Below, piece by piece: positions 52,128 to 61,688 of a stretch of 64,000 bases of DNA. Positions within the stretch are counted from its first letter, which is position 1. Each line of letters opens with the position of its first letter. This DNA comes from Streptomyces sp. SS1-1. GTDB taxonomy: Bacteria > Actinomycetota > Actinomycetes > Streptomycetales > Streptomycetaceae. The stretch is from positions 5,000,501 to 5,064,500 of the forward strand of contig NZ_WBXN01000004.1 of NCBI RefSeq assembly GCF_008973465.1, in the 5' to 3' direction. Both the position numbers and the translations under genes were made by a program. Under the pieces are notes generated by a model. It saw nothing but the letters and a program-made list of their open reading frames with translations. It had not been told where the DNA came from and did no database searches.

Positions 52128-54323
52128 GTGGCCGGCGACAAGCAGGCGGAGACGACGGCGGTGCCCGCCGAGGCCCGCGAAGAGCACGCGCAGCTGGCGG
52201 AGCAGGTCGAGGAGCACCGCTTCCGGTACTACGTGAAGGACGCTCCGGTCGTCAGCGACGCCGAGTTCGACACGCTGCTGAAGAGGCTGGAGGCCCTCGA
52301 GGAGAAGTATCCGGAGCTGCGCACCCCGGACTCGCCGACCCAGAAGGTCGCGGGTTCGTACGAGACGGAGTTCACCGCGGTCGAGCACCGCGAGCGGATG
52401 CTGTCGCTCGACAACACCTTCAACGACGAGGAGCTCGCCGCCTGGGTGGACCGCATCGCCCGTGAACTGGGCGACCAGGAGTACCACTTCCTGTGCGAGC
52501 TGAAGGTCGACGGACTCGCCGTCAACCTCACCTACGAGAACGGCCGTCTCACCCGCGCGGCCACCCGCGGCGACGGCCGCACGGGCGAGGACATCACGCC
52601 CAACGTCCGCACCATCGCGGAGATCCCGGAGCGCCTGCACGGCGACGAGGTCCCCGAGCTGGTCGAGATCCGCGGCGAGGTCTACTTCCCGATGGCGAAG
52701 TTCCTCGAGCTCAACGAACGCCTGGTCGCCGCCGGCGACAAGCCCTTCGCCAACCCGCGCAACGCCGCCGCCGGTTCGCTGCGCCAGAAGGACCCGCGCG
52801 TCACCGCGACCCGCCCGCTGCACATGGTCGTCCACGGCATCGGCGCCCTCCAGGGCTTCTCCGGCATGACCCGGCTCTCCCAGGCCTACGACCTGCTGAA
52901 GACCTGGGGCCTGCCCACCTCCCCGCACAACCGCGTGGTCGACGACCTCGCGGGCATCCGGGAGTTCATCGCGTACTACGGCGAGAACCGCCACTCCGTC
53001 GAGCACGAGATCGACGGCGTCGTCGTCAAGCTGGACGAGATCCGGCTCCAGGGCCGCCTCGGCTCCACCGCGCGCGCCCCGCGCTGGGCCATCGCGTACA
53101 AGTACGCGCCGGAGGAGGTCAACACCAAGCTCATCGACATCAAGGTCGGCGTCGGCCGCACCGGCCGGGTCACCCCCTACGCCCAGGTCGAGCCGGTCAC
53201 CGTCGCGGGCAGCGAGGTCGAGTTCGCGACCCTGCACAACCAGGAGGTCGTGAAGGCCAAGGGCGTCCTCATCGGGGACACCGTGGTCATCCGCAAGGCC
53301 GGGGACGTCATCCCGGAGATCCTCGGCCCGGTCGTCGACCTGCGCGACGGCAGCGAACGGGAGTTCGTGATGCCGAGCGAGTGCCCCGAGTGCGGCACCC
53401 CGCTGCGGCCCATGAAGGAGGGCGACATCGACCTCCGCTGCCCCAACGCCCGTGCCTGCCCGGCCCAGTTGCGGGAGCGGCTCACCTATCTCGCCGGGCG
53501 TGAGTGCCTGGACATCGAGCACTTCGGCGCGGTGGCCGCCGCCGCGCTCACCCGCCCGCTGGAGCCGGCCGAACCGCCGATGGCCGACGAGGGCGACCTG
53601 TTCGACCTGACGGTGGAGAAGCTGCTGCCCATCAAGGCGTACGTCCTCGACCCCGACAGCGGTCTGCCCAAGCGCGACCCGAAGACGGGCGAGGAGAAGG
53701 TCGTCACGGTCTTCGCCAACCAGAAGGGCGAGCCGAAGAAGAACACCCTCGCCCTGCTGGCGAACATCGAGGCGGCCAAGCAGCGCCCGCTCGCGCGGTT
53801 CATCAACGGACTGTCCATCCGGCACGTCGGCCCGGTCGCCGCGCAGGCCCTCGCCCGTGAGTTCCGCTCGATCGACCGCATCGAACAGGCCACGGAGGAG
53901 GAGCTCGCGGCGACCGCCGGAGTCGGCCCCATCATCGCCGCCGCGCTCAAGGAGTGGTTCGCCGAGGACTGGCACCGCGAGATCATCCGCAAGTGGAAGG
54001 CGGCCGGCGTCCCGCTGGAGGAGCAGTCCTCCGGGGAGGACGAGGGCCCCCGCCCGCTGGAAGGGCTGACGGTCGTCGTCACCGGCACGCTGGAGAACTA
54101 CACGCGAGACGGGGCCAAGGAGGCGCTGGAGAGCCGCGGCGCGAAGGTGACCGGTTCGGTGTCGAAGAAGACGTCCTTCGTCGTCGTGGGCGACAGCCCG
54201 GGCTCCAAGTACGACAAGGCGATGCAGCTGAAGGTGCCGGTCCTGGACGAGGACGGCTTCGCCGTCCTGCTGGAACAGGGGCCGGAAGCCGCGGCCGAAG
54301 TTGCCCTGTCCCCGGAGCAGTAA
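52128..54323 (+). CDS. ligA: NAD-dependent DNA ligase LigA
   Basis: A 731-residue replicative ligase. GTG 52128 follows GGGAGG by 7 bases. Domain Ia (EHAQLAEQVEEHRFRYYV), the nucleotidyl-accepting lysine in CELKVDGLAV, OB fold, the four-cysteine zinc finger (CPECGTP and CPNARACPAQL), helix-hairpin-helix repeats (ALAREFRSIDRIEQA) and a C-terminal BRCT domain (LTVVVTGTLENYTRDGAKEALE) are all present. Seals nicks using NAD+. Shares a tight arrangement with the MetE-core gene, so it likely depends on promoters further upstream. Confidence 0.97.
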   Translation: MAGDKQAETTAVPAEAREEHAQLAEQVEEHRFRYYVKDAPVVSDAEFDTLLKRLEALEEKYPELRTPDSPTQKVAGSYETEFTAVEHRERMLSLDNTFNDEELAAWVDRIARELGDQEYHFLCELKVDGLAVNLTYENGRLTRAATRGDGRTGEDITPNVRTIAEIPERLHGDEVPELVEIRGEVYFPMAKFLELNERLVAAGDKPFANPRNAAAGSLRQKDPRVTATRPLHMVVHGIGALQGFSGMTRLSQAYDLLKTWGLPTSPHNRVVDDLAGIREFIAYYGENRHSVEHEIDGVVVKLDEIRLQGRLGSTARAPRWAIAYKYAPEEVNTKLIDIKVGVGRTGRVTPYAQVEPVTVAGSEVEFATLHNQEVVKAKGVLIGDTVVIRKAGDVIPEILGPVVDLRDGSEREFVMPSECPECGTPLRPMKEGDIDLRCPNARACPAQLRERLTYLAGRECLDIEHFGAVAAAALTRPLEPAEPPMADEGDLFDLTVEKLLPIKAYVLDPDSGLPKRDPKTGEEKVVTVFANQKGEPKKNTLALLANIEAAKQRPLARFINGLSIRHVGPVAAQALAREFRSIDRIEQATEEELAATAGVGPIIAAALKEWFAEDWHREIIRKWKAAGVPLEEQSSGEDEGPRPLEGLTVVVTGTLENYTRDGAKEALESRGAKVTGSVSKKTSFVVVGDSPGSKYDKAMQLKVPVLDEDGFAVLLEQGPEAAAEVALSPEQ

Positions 54324-54627
54324 CGGTTGAACCCGGCCCGATGGGCGCATATCAGATGCATACGGGTGGCTGGGGCGCATTCGGGCAACCGTCGACGACC
54401 GCTGCCCGTACACGCCTTCGGCGGCCTACTGTTGAGATGTGCGCCTGCCGTGCCCAGTTGCGGTCGGGGCATCCCTTCGCTCCGAGAAGGCTCCGACAAG
54501 CGTCCGAGAAGCGTCCGAGGAGCAAGGAAGGGCGAGGGGAAGGGTTTTCCAGCGCGGGGCCGTCGAGGGCAGTCGTCGGGCGACGGGCCGCGTGGCGTGG
54601 GCACCGCCGGCTGTGAGAGGGACGGGA
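54324..54627 (+). promoter_or_regulatory. 304-bp region upstream of the GGDEF-EAL gene
   Basis: No gene is convincing here. It includes the four 11-bp repeats (54481-54524), and a purine-rich stretch (54525-54545) before a leader of about 80 bases. The promoter is probably in 54350-54480, where base composition is less G/C-rich. No terminator for ligA is clear. Confidence 0.4.
54481..54524 (+). repeat. four tandem 11-bp repeats with helical phasing
   Basis: TCCGAGAAGGC, TCCGACAAGCG, TCCGAGAAGCG and TCCGAGGAGCA follow each other without spacing (54481, 54492, 54503, 54514). The first five bases TCCGA are invariant and AG/AAG pattern is shared. An 11-base period places every copy on the same DNA face, as in direct-repeat binding sites of OmpR-type regulators. 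Confidence 0.6.
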
Positions 54628-56838
54628 ATGGAACCGACCGAGAGTGCCGCCCCGCACTCACGGCTGCGCCGGACGGCCGGCGCATGGCGCGGGTGGGCGA
54701 CACGGACCGCGGATCGCCCCGGTGCGGGCAGCGGGCGGGAGACCCCGGACGGCGGTGCCGCCCTGCGGGACGGCGAGCACGCGGCGGGGCTGTCGGACCC
54801 CGACCAGGAACGGCACCTGTACTGGCCCGCGTTGCCCGCCTCGGTGGTCGCGGCCGCCGCCCTCGTCCTCGGCGCGGGCTTCTACCGGGCGTTCACCGGC
54901 GGCCACGCCCTCTTCCCGTCCGGCACCGTCGGCTGGTCCCTGGCCGTGCTGACCGGCATCATCGTCGGCCACCTGGTGGCCCTGGGCCGCGCCCGCTGGT
55001 GGGGCGGCACGGGCTCCGGCGCCGCCCTCACCCTCGCCGTGCTGCTGCTGTACGGCTGGGTGCCGGCCGGCATGGTCAGCCTCACCGTCGTCGTCCTGGT
55101 CGGTGTCGCCCGCCGGGGCCACTGGCGCCTGGGCGTGCTGCACGGCGCGGTGGACATCCTCGGCATCGCCTCCGGCGCCCTGGTGCTGGCCGCGTTCGGC
55201 CGGGTCCCGAGCGTCGAGAGACCCTGGAGCCCCGACACCTGGACGCTCTACACCGCGCCCGGCGTCGTGCTGGTCGCCGTGGCGTATCTCCTCGTCACCC
55301 GCGTCCTGCACTGGTACCTGCACGCCCCGCGCGGCGGTCTGCCCACCGTCGCCCGCACCGCCCTGGTCAGACAGGGGCTGGTCGCCGTCGCCCTGCTGTG
55401 CATCGCCCCGCTGGTGTGCGTGGTGGCCGTCGCCAAGCCGTTGCTGCTGCCGCTGTTCTCCATCCCGCTGATAGCCCTCGACTCCACGCTGTGGATAGCG
55501 AGGGCCCGGGCGGAGGAGCAGTTGCGCGATCCGCTGACCGGGCTGCCGAACCGGCAGTGGCTGCAGGAGCGCATCTGGACGGCGCTGGACGACGCCGAAC
55601 GCGTGGGCGCCCGCTCCGCGCTGATGCTGATCGACCTGGACCGCTTCCGGTCGGTGAACGACACCCTGGGGCATCTCGCCGGTGACCGGCTGCTGTTGCA
55701 GATCGCCGACCGGCTGCGGCTCGCCCTGCCGCGCGGAGCGGAGGCCGCGCGGCTCGGGGGAGACGAGTTCGCCGTCCTGCTGCCGGTCGCGGACTCCACC
55801 ACGTCCGCGACCCGGGTCGCCCGCGGCCTGGTCGCGGCGCTCAGCTCACCGCTCGACCTGGACGGCCTCACCCTGGTGCTGGAGGCCAGCGCGGGCGTCG
55901 CCGTCTTCCCGGACCACGCGCTCGACGCCGAAGGGATGCTGCGGCGCGCGGACGTGGCGATGTACCAGGCGAAGCGGGACCGCACGGGCGTCGAGGTCTA
56001 CGAGTCCAAACGGGACTCCAACACCCCGGACCGGCTCGGGCTCCTCGGCGATCTGCGCCGCGCCCTCGACGCCCACGAGGTCGAGCTGCACTACCAGCCC
56101 AAGGTCCGCTTCGACGGACAGGTAGCCGGCCTGGAGGCGCTGGTCCGCTGGGTGCACCCCGAGCGCGGGAGGGTGCCGCCCGACGAGTTCATCGCCATCG
56201 CCGAGTCCTCCGGGCTGATGCCGCACCTCACCGAGTACGTCCTGGAGACCGCGCTCGGCCAGGTGGCGCGCTGGCGTTCCCAGGGCCTGTTCGTGCCGGT
56301 CGCCGTCAACGTCTCCCCGCGCGACGTGCACACCCCCGGGTTCGCCGGGTCCGTCGCCGCGCGCCTCGCCCGGCACGGGGTGCCCGCGGGGGCGCTCCAG
56401 CTGGAGATCACCGAGCACGTCCTGCTGGAGGACCCGACCCGCGCTGCCGACACCCTCGCCGCCCTCACCGGGCACGGCGTGAAGATGTCCCTCGACGACT
56501 TCGGCACCGGCTACTCCTCGCTCGTGCATCTGCGGCGGCTCCCGGTGAGCGAGCTGAAGATCGACCGCTCGTTCGTGGCCCGGCTCGCGGTGGACACCGA
56601 GGACGCGGAGATCGTGCGCTGCACGATCGACCTGGCGCACTCCCTCGGCCTGCTGGTCGTCGCCGAGGGCGTCGAGGACGACGAGACCTGGGAGCGGCTG
56701 CGCGATCTGCGCTGCGACGCCGTCCAGGGCTGGCTGGTGGCCGCCGCCATGCCGCCCGAGGAGACGACCGCCTGGCTGCGGGCACGCGGCTCACGCGGCT
56801 GGCAGCGCCCGAAGGCGGCACTCCCGGCCGCCGAGTGA
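54628..56838 (+). CDS. membrane GGDEF-EAL protein, cyclic di-GMP turnover (RmdB-like)
   Basis: A 736-residue protein. A 65-residue cytoplasmic N-terminus is followed by about six membrane helices (68-290), a GGDEF domain (295-460; motif GGDEF intact at 377-381, LIDLDRFRSVND) and an EAL domain (475-725; EAL at 503-505, metal/catalytic residues in LEITEHVLLED and SLDDFGTGYSS, KIDRSF). Both catalytic sets look complete, so synthesis and breakdown are both possible. In Streptomyces coelicolor, the membrane GGDEF-EAL protein RmdB is a phosphodiesterase needed for normal differentiation; architecture and the neighbourhood (ligA before, gat genes after) suggest this is its orthologue. The ATG at 54628 follows AGGGACGGGA. 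Confidence 0.9.
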   Translation: MEPTESAAPHSRLRRTAGAWRGWATRTADRPGAGSGRETPDGGAALRDGEHAAGLSDPDQERHLYWPALPASVVAAAALVLGAGFYRAFTGGHALFPSGTVGWSLAVLTGIIVGHLVALGRARWWGGTGSGAALTLAVLLLYGWVPAGMVSLTVVVLVGVARRGHWRLGVLHGAVDILGIASGALVLAAFGRVPSVERPWSPDTWTLYTAPGVVLVAVAYLLVTRVLHWYLHAPRGGLPTVARTALVRQGLVAVALLCIAPLVCVVAVAKPLLLPLFSIPLIALDSTLWIARARAEEQLRDPLTGLPNRQWLQERIWTALDDAERVGARSALMLIDLDRFRSVNDTLGHLAGDRLLLQIADRLRLALPRGAEAARLGGDEFAVLLPVADSTTSATRVARGLVAALSSPLDLDGLTLVLEASAGVAVFPDHALDAEGMLRRADVAMYQAKRDRTGVEVYESKRDSNTPDRLGLLGDLRRALDAHEVELHYQPKVRFDGQVAGLEALVRWVHPERGRVPPDEFIAIAESSGLMPHLTEYVLETALGQVARWRSQGLFVPVAVNVSPRDVHTPGFAGSVAARLARHGVPAGALQLEITEHVLLEDPTRAADTLAALTGHGVKMSLDDFGTGYSSLVHLRRLPVSELKIDRSFVARLAVDTEDAEIVRCTIDLAHSLGLLVVAEGVEDDETWERLRDLRCDAVQGWLVAAAMPPEETTAWLRARGSRGWQRPKAALPAAE

Positions 56839-56911
56839 CCTGGTGAGGCCCTGAGCAGCCCCCTGCGGGTGCCGCGGGGAAACCGATGCACGGGCACGCC
56901 CCCCCGACCCA

Positions 56912-56917
56912 TAGGAT
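56912..56917 (+). promoter_or_regulatory. candidate -10 box of the gat operon
   Basis: TAGGAT, the Streptomyces vegetative -10 consensus, 40 bases before the gatC ATG. No good -35 lies 17-19 bases upstream. Confidence 0.4.
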
Positions 56918-56956
56918 TGGGCCAAACCACACACACTCACCCCAGAGGATCGCTGC

Positions 56957-57253
56957 ATGCCTGGCATCACGCGCGAGGAGGTCGCCCACCTCGCCCGGCT
57001 GGCGCGTCTGGAGCTGAAGCCCGAAGAGCTCGACCACTTCGCGGGACAGCTGGACGACATCATCGGCGCGGTCGCCCGCGTCAGTGAGGTCGCCGACCAA
57101 GACGTACCGCCGACCTCGCACCCGCTCCCGCTGACGAACGTCATGCGCGAGGACGAGGTCCGTCCCTCGCTCACCCCCGAGCAGGCGCTCTCCGGCGCCC
57201 CGGCCCAGGAGCAGCAGCGTTTCAAGGTGCCGCAGATCCTGGGGGAGGACTAG
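56957..57253 (+). CDS. gatC: Asp-tRNA(Asn)/Glu-tRNA(Gln) amidotransferase subunit C
   Basis: A 98-residue helper subunit that holds GatA and GatB together. Starts MPGITREEVAHLARLARLEL, with the extended-belt segment DDIIGAVARVSEV and the C-terminal VMREDEVRPS. AGAGGA precedes the ATG by 7 bases. First gene of the gat group. Confidence 0.96.
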   Translation: MPGITREEVAHLARLARLELKPEELDHFAGQLDDIIGAVARVSEVADQDVPPTSHPLPLTNVMREDEVRPSLTPEQALSGAPAQEQQRFKVPQILGED

Positions 57254-57255
57254 TC

Positions 57256-58745
<1,490 letters not shown>

Positions 58746-58749
<4 letters not shown>

Positions 58750-58988
58750 GCAAGGCAATGTCGAAGGCCAAGGGCTTCAAGAAGTCGAAGTCCGGTCTGT
58801 ACCTGTCCATGGCCACCACCGCGTTCGGTGCGGTCAACGTCGTCAAGCAGGCCAAGAAGGCCCGCGGGGAGAGCGACACGCTGCGTCTGATCGACGCCGC
58901 CGTCTCCGCCACCGCGATCGTCACCGGCCTCGCCATCCTCTACCGCGAGCTGAAGCGGCTGGGCGACGACGACGTCCTGCTGGGCTGA
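58746..58988 (+). CDS. 80-residue membrane protein between gatA and gatB
   Basis: A GTG start overlaps the gatA stop (GTGA), so it is translationally coupled. The product has a very lysine-rich N-terminus (SKAMSKAKGFKKSKSG), a hydrophobic patch (LYLSMATTAFGAVNVV), a charged middle and a membrane segment (about 52-68, AAVSATAIVTGLAILYREL). It precedes gatB by 15 bp. No named family is recognised. The basic N-terminus and single membrane segment could tether something to the inner membrane face; a link to GatCAB is suggested only by position. Confidence 0.8.
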
Positions 58989-59003
58989 GAGGGAAGTTTC
59001 ACC

Positions 59004-60518
59004 GTGACCACCACGACCGACCTGGTGTCGTACGAGGACGCACTCGCGTCGTACGACCCCGTCATGGGCCTCGAGGTCCATGTCGAACTCGGCACCAAGA
59101 CCAAGATGTTCTGCGGTTGCTCGACCGCGCTCGGCCAGGACGCCAACACGCAGACCTGCCCGGTCTGCCTCGGCCTGCCGGGCGCGCTCCCGGTCGTCAA
59201 CGCGACCGGTGTCGAGTCCGCCATCAAGATCGGCCTCGCGCTGAACTGCGAGATCGCCGAATGGTGCCGCTTCGCCCGGAAGAACTACTTCTATCCGGAC
59301 ATGCCGAAGAACTTCCAGACCTCCCAGTACGACGAGCCGATCGCCTTCAACGGCTACCTCGACGTGCAGCTGGAGGACGGGGAGACCTTCCGCGTCGAGA
59401 TCGAGCGCGCCCACATGGAGGAGGACACCGGCAAGTCGACGCACGTCGGCGGCGCCACCGGCCGTATCCACGGCGCGTCCCACTCCCTGCTGGACTACAA
59501 CCGCGCCGGCATCCCGCTCATCGAGATCGTCACCAAGCCGATCGAGGGCGCCGGCGAGCGCGCCCCCGAGGTCGCCAAGGCGTACGTGCGTGAGCTGCGC
59601 GAGGTCATCAAGGCGCTCGGCGTCTCCGAGGCCCGTATGGAGATGGGCCAGATGCGCTGCGACGTGAACCTGTCGCTGCGCCCGCACGGCACCGAGAAGT
59701 TCGGCACCCGCTCGGAGACGAAGAACGTCAACTCGCTGCGGTCCGTGGAGCGCGCGGCCCGCTTCGAGATCCAGCGGCACGCGGCCGTGCTGTCGTCCGG
59801 CGGCACGATCGTGCAGGAGACCCGGCACTTCCACGAGGACACGGGGTCCACGACCTCGGGCCGCGTGAAGGAGGAGGCCGAGGACTACCGGTACTTCCCC
59901 GAGCCGGACCTGGTCCCCGTCGCCCCCTCGCGCGCGTGGGTCGAGGAGATCCGGGCTGCCCTGCCCGAGCTCCCGCTGGCCCGCCGCACCCGGCTGCTGG
60001 CCGAGTGGGGCATCTCCGCCACCGACATGCAGGCGATCCTCAACGCCGGCGCGCTGGACCTGATCGTCGCCACGATCGACGCCGGCGCCGACGCGGCCTC
60101 CGCCCGCAAGTGGTGGATGGGCGAGCTGGCCCGCAGCGCCAACGAGTCGGGCAAGGCGCTCGACGAGCTCCCCATCACCCCGGAGCAGGTCGCCCGGGTC
60201 ACCGAGCTCGTCGCCAAGGGCGACCTGAACGACAAGCTGGCGCGTCAGGTCATCGAGGGCGTGCTCGCGGGCGAGGGCACCCCGGACGAGGTCGTCGACA
60301 AGCGCGGCCTGAAGGTCGTCTCCGACGAGGGCGCCCTCGGCACCGCCGTCGACGAGGCCATCGCCGGCAACCCGGGCATCGCCGACAAGATCCGCTCCGG
60401 CAAGGTCGCCGCGGCCGGCGCCCTGGTCGGCGCGGTCATGAAGGCCACCCGTGGTCAGGCCGACGCGGCCCGCGTCAAGGAGCTGATCCTGGAGAAGCTG
60501 GGCGTCACCGAGGGCTGA
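59004..60518 (+). CDS. gatB: Asp-tRNA(Asn)/Glu-tRNA(Gln) amidotransferase subunit B
   Basis: A 504-residue subunit that binds the mischarged tRNA and activates its acid group. The cradle domain contains MGLEVHVELGTKTKMFCGCSTALG with CxC and TCPVCLGLPGALPV (zinc cysteines), and later HMEEDTGKSTH and DYNRAGIPLIEIVTKP; the C-terminal YqeY-like tail (about 370-504) contacts tRNA. GTG start 13 bases past GAGAGGGA. Closes the gat group; a terminator follows. Confidence 0.97.
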   Translation: MTTTTDLVSYEDALASYDPVMGLEVHVELGTKTKMFCGCSTALGQDANTQTCPVCLGLPGALPVVNATGVESAIKIGLALNCEIAEWCRFARKNYFYPDMPKNFQTSQYDEPIAFNGYLDVQLEDGETFRVEIERAHMEEDTGKSTHVGGATGRIHGASHSLLDYNRAGIPLIEIVTKPIEGAGERAPEVAKAYVRELREVIKALGVSEARMEMGQMRCDVNLSLRPHGTEKFGTRSETKNVNSLRSVERAARFEIQRHAAVLSSGGTIVQETRHFHEDTGSTTSGRVKEEAEDYRYFPEPDLVPVAPSRAWVEEIRAALPELPLARRTRLLAEWGISATDMQAILNAGALDLIVATIDAGADAASARKWWMGELARSANESGKALDELPITPEQVARVTELVAKGDLNDKLARQVIEGVLAGEGTPDEVVDKRGLKVVSDEGALGTAVDEAIAGNPGIADKIRSGKVAAAGALVGAVMKATRGQADAARVKELILEKLGVTEG

Positions 60519-60536
60519 GCCCGCGGCAGGACACCC

Positions 60537-60575
60537 ACGAGGGGGACGCACCGGACACCGGCGCGTCCCCCTCGT
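60537..60575. terminator. bidirectional terminator between gatB and the methyltransferase gene
   Basis: A perfect 13-bp inverted repeat (60537-60549 with 60563-60575) with a 13-base loop, between convergent stop codons. Confidence 0.82.
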
Positions 60576-60577
60576 CG

Positions 60578-61381
60578 TCAGCGGCGGCGCCCCACCACGC
60601 GGACGAAGCCGAGCGTGCGCCCCTCGTCGCGGCGGACCATCTCGGCGACCTGGCGGGCCATCGTGCGGTGGAACTCCTCGGGGCTCTCCTCGGCGACCAC
60701 CTCGCACCACAGCAGCCAGTCCCGCCAGCCGTCGTCCAGCCAGTCGGCGGCCTCGACCTCCACGGCCCCGCTGCGGGTCCAGTGGCGCCGCCACCAGCCG
60801 GCGCTGTGGAAGCACCAGTACGCGGGCTCCCAGTACGGCCGCAGATGCTCCGGCGGCTCCACGCCGTCCAGCTCCTCGCGCAGCGCGGGGACGACGACAC
60901 CGATCCGGCCGCCGGGGCGCAGCAGCCGGGTCAGGGTGGGCAGGTAGAGGTCGTCGGTGCCGAAGTACTGGTAGGCGTCGACGCTCACGATCGTGTCGAA
61001 GCAGCCCTCCGCGAACGGCAGGTCGTGCGCCTCCGCCTTCACGGGCAGCACCCGGTCGGCGAAACCGGCCTCGGCGACCCGGCGCGCGTTGTCGTCGGGC
61101 TCGATCCACAGGTCGGCGGCGGTGACCTGGGCGTCGTACTCCCTGGCCAGGAAGACGGAGGTCATGGCCCGGCCGCAGCCCAGGTCCAGGACGCGGGCGC
61201 CGGGGCGCAGCGCGTCCAGGCCGAGGGCGGGGGCCAGCCACTCCAGCAGCCAGAGCGCGTTCGGCCCCATCTGGTTGTCGACGACCCAGCGGGGGTCGTA
61301 GCGGCCGGAGCGCGGATAGCGGGGATGGGTCAGCCGTGCGGCGAGGGGCTCACTCGGAGTGTGCGGGGTGTGGTCCGGCAT
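60578..61381 (-). CDS. class I SAM-dependent methyltransferase
   Basis: A 267-residue soluble enzyme starting MPDHTPHTPSEP (ATG 61379-61381, after AAGGAG). Motif I is RVLDLGCGRAMTSVFLARE, an acidic residue follows the second strand (TAADLW), then DTIVSVDAYQYFG and LLRPGGRIGVV. Resembles the SAM methyltransferase group found near cobalamin/coenzyme genes, but the substrate cannot be named. It is the only minus-strand gene in this segment and is divergent from the MMPL transporter. Confidence 0.88.
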   Translation of the reverse strand: MPDHTPHTPSEPLAARLTHPRYPRSGRYDPRWVVDNQMGPNALWLLEWLAPALGLDALRPGARVLDLGCGRAMTSVFLAREYDAQVTAADLWIEPDDNARRVAEAGFADRVLPVKAEAHDLPFAEGCFDTIVSVDAYQYFGTDDLYLPTLTRLLRPGGRIGVVVPALREELDGVEPPEHLRPYWEPAYWCFHSAGWWRRHWTRSGAVEVEAADWLDDGWRDWLLWCEVVAEESPEEFHRTMARQVAEMVRRDEGRTLGFVRVVGRRR

Positions 61382-61688
61382 GGGTGGACGGGCTCCTTGG
61401 GTCCGGGGCGGCGGAAAAGAATACGGAGAAGCCCGGCCGGGTGCTCGGAATAAGTTCCCGGTGTGCGGAGGCATTTCTGTGAGAGGCGCCACCTGCGACG
61501 ACACAAACGCCGTTACCGGCCTGTGATCTTCCTCCTATTCCTGTGAACAACCCCACGATCGCGGCAAACGATCATTTTCTGATGCAAGGGTTGTTTCACA
61601 TCGCTCATGTGTTCTTTGCGGGCTGTTCACTCCATGAACGACTGTTCCCGGTCAAAGATCCACACATCGTCCCCCTGGGAGCACGTCC
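61382..61688. promoter_or_regulatory. 307-bp divergent region with repeated GAAC/GTTC arms
   Basis: No gene is visible; it is the most A/T-rich intergenic region in the last 20 kb. GTGAACAACCC (61543-61553) is matched by GGGTTGTTTCAC (61588-61599), an inverted pair with one extra T in the right arm. Further down, GTTCACTCCATGAAC (61624-61638) and GAACGACTGTTC (61635-61646) are two more inverted repeats. TATTCT (minus strand, 61418-61423) could serve the methyltransferase. The repeats are probably operators for the MMPL gene. Confidence 0.45.
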
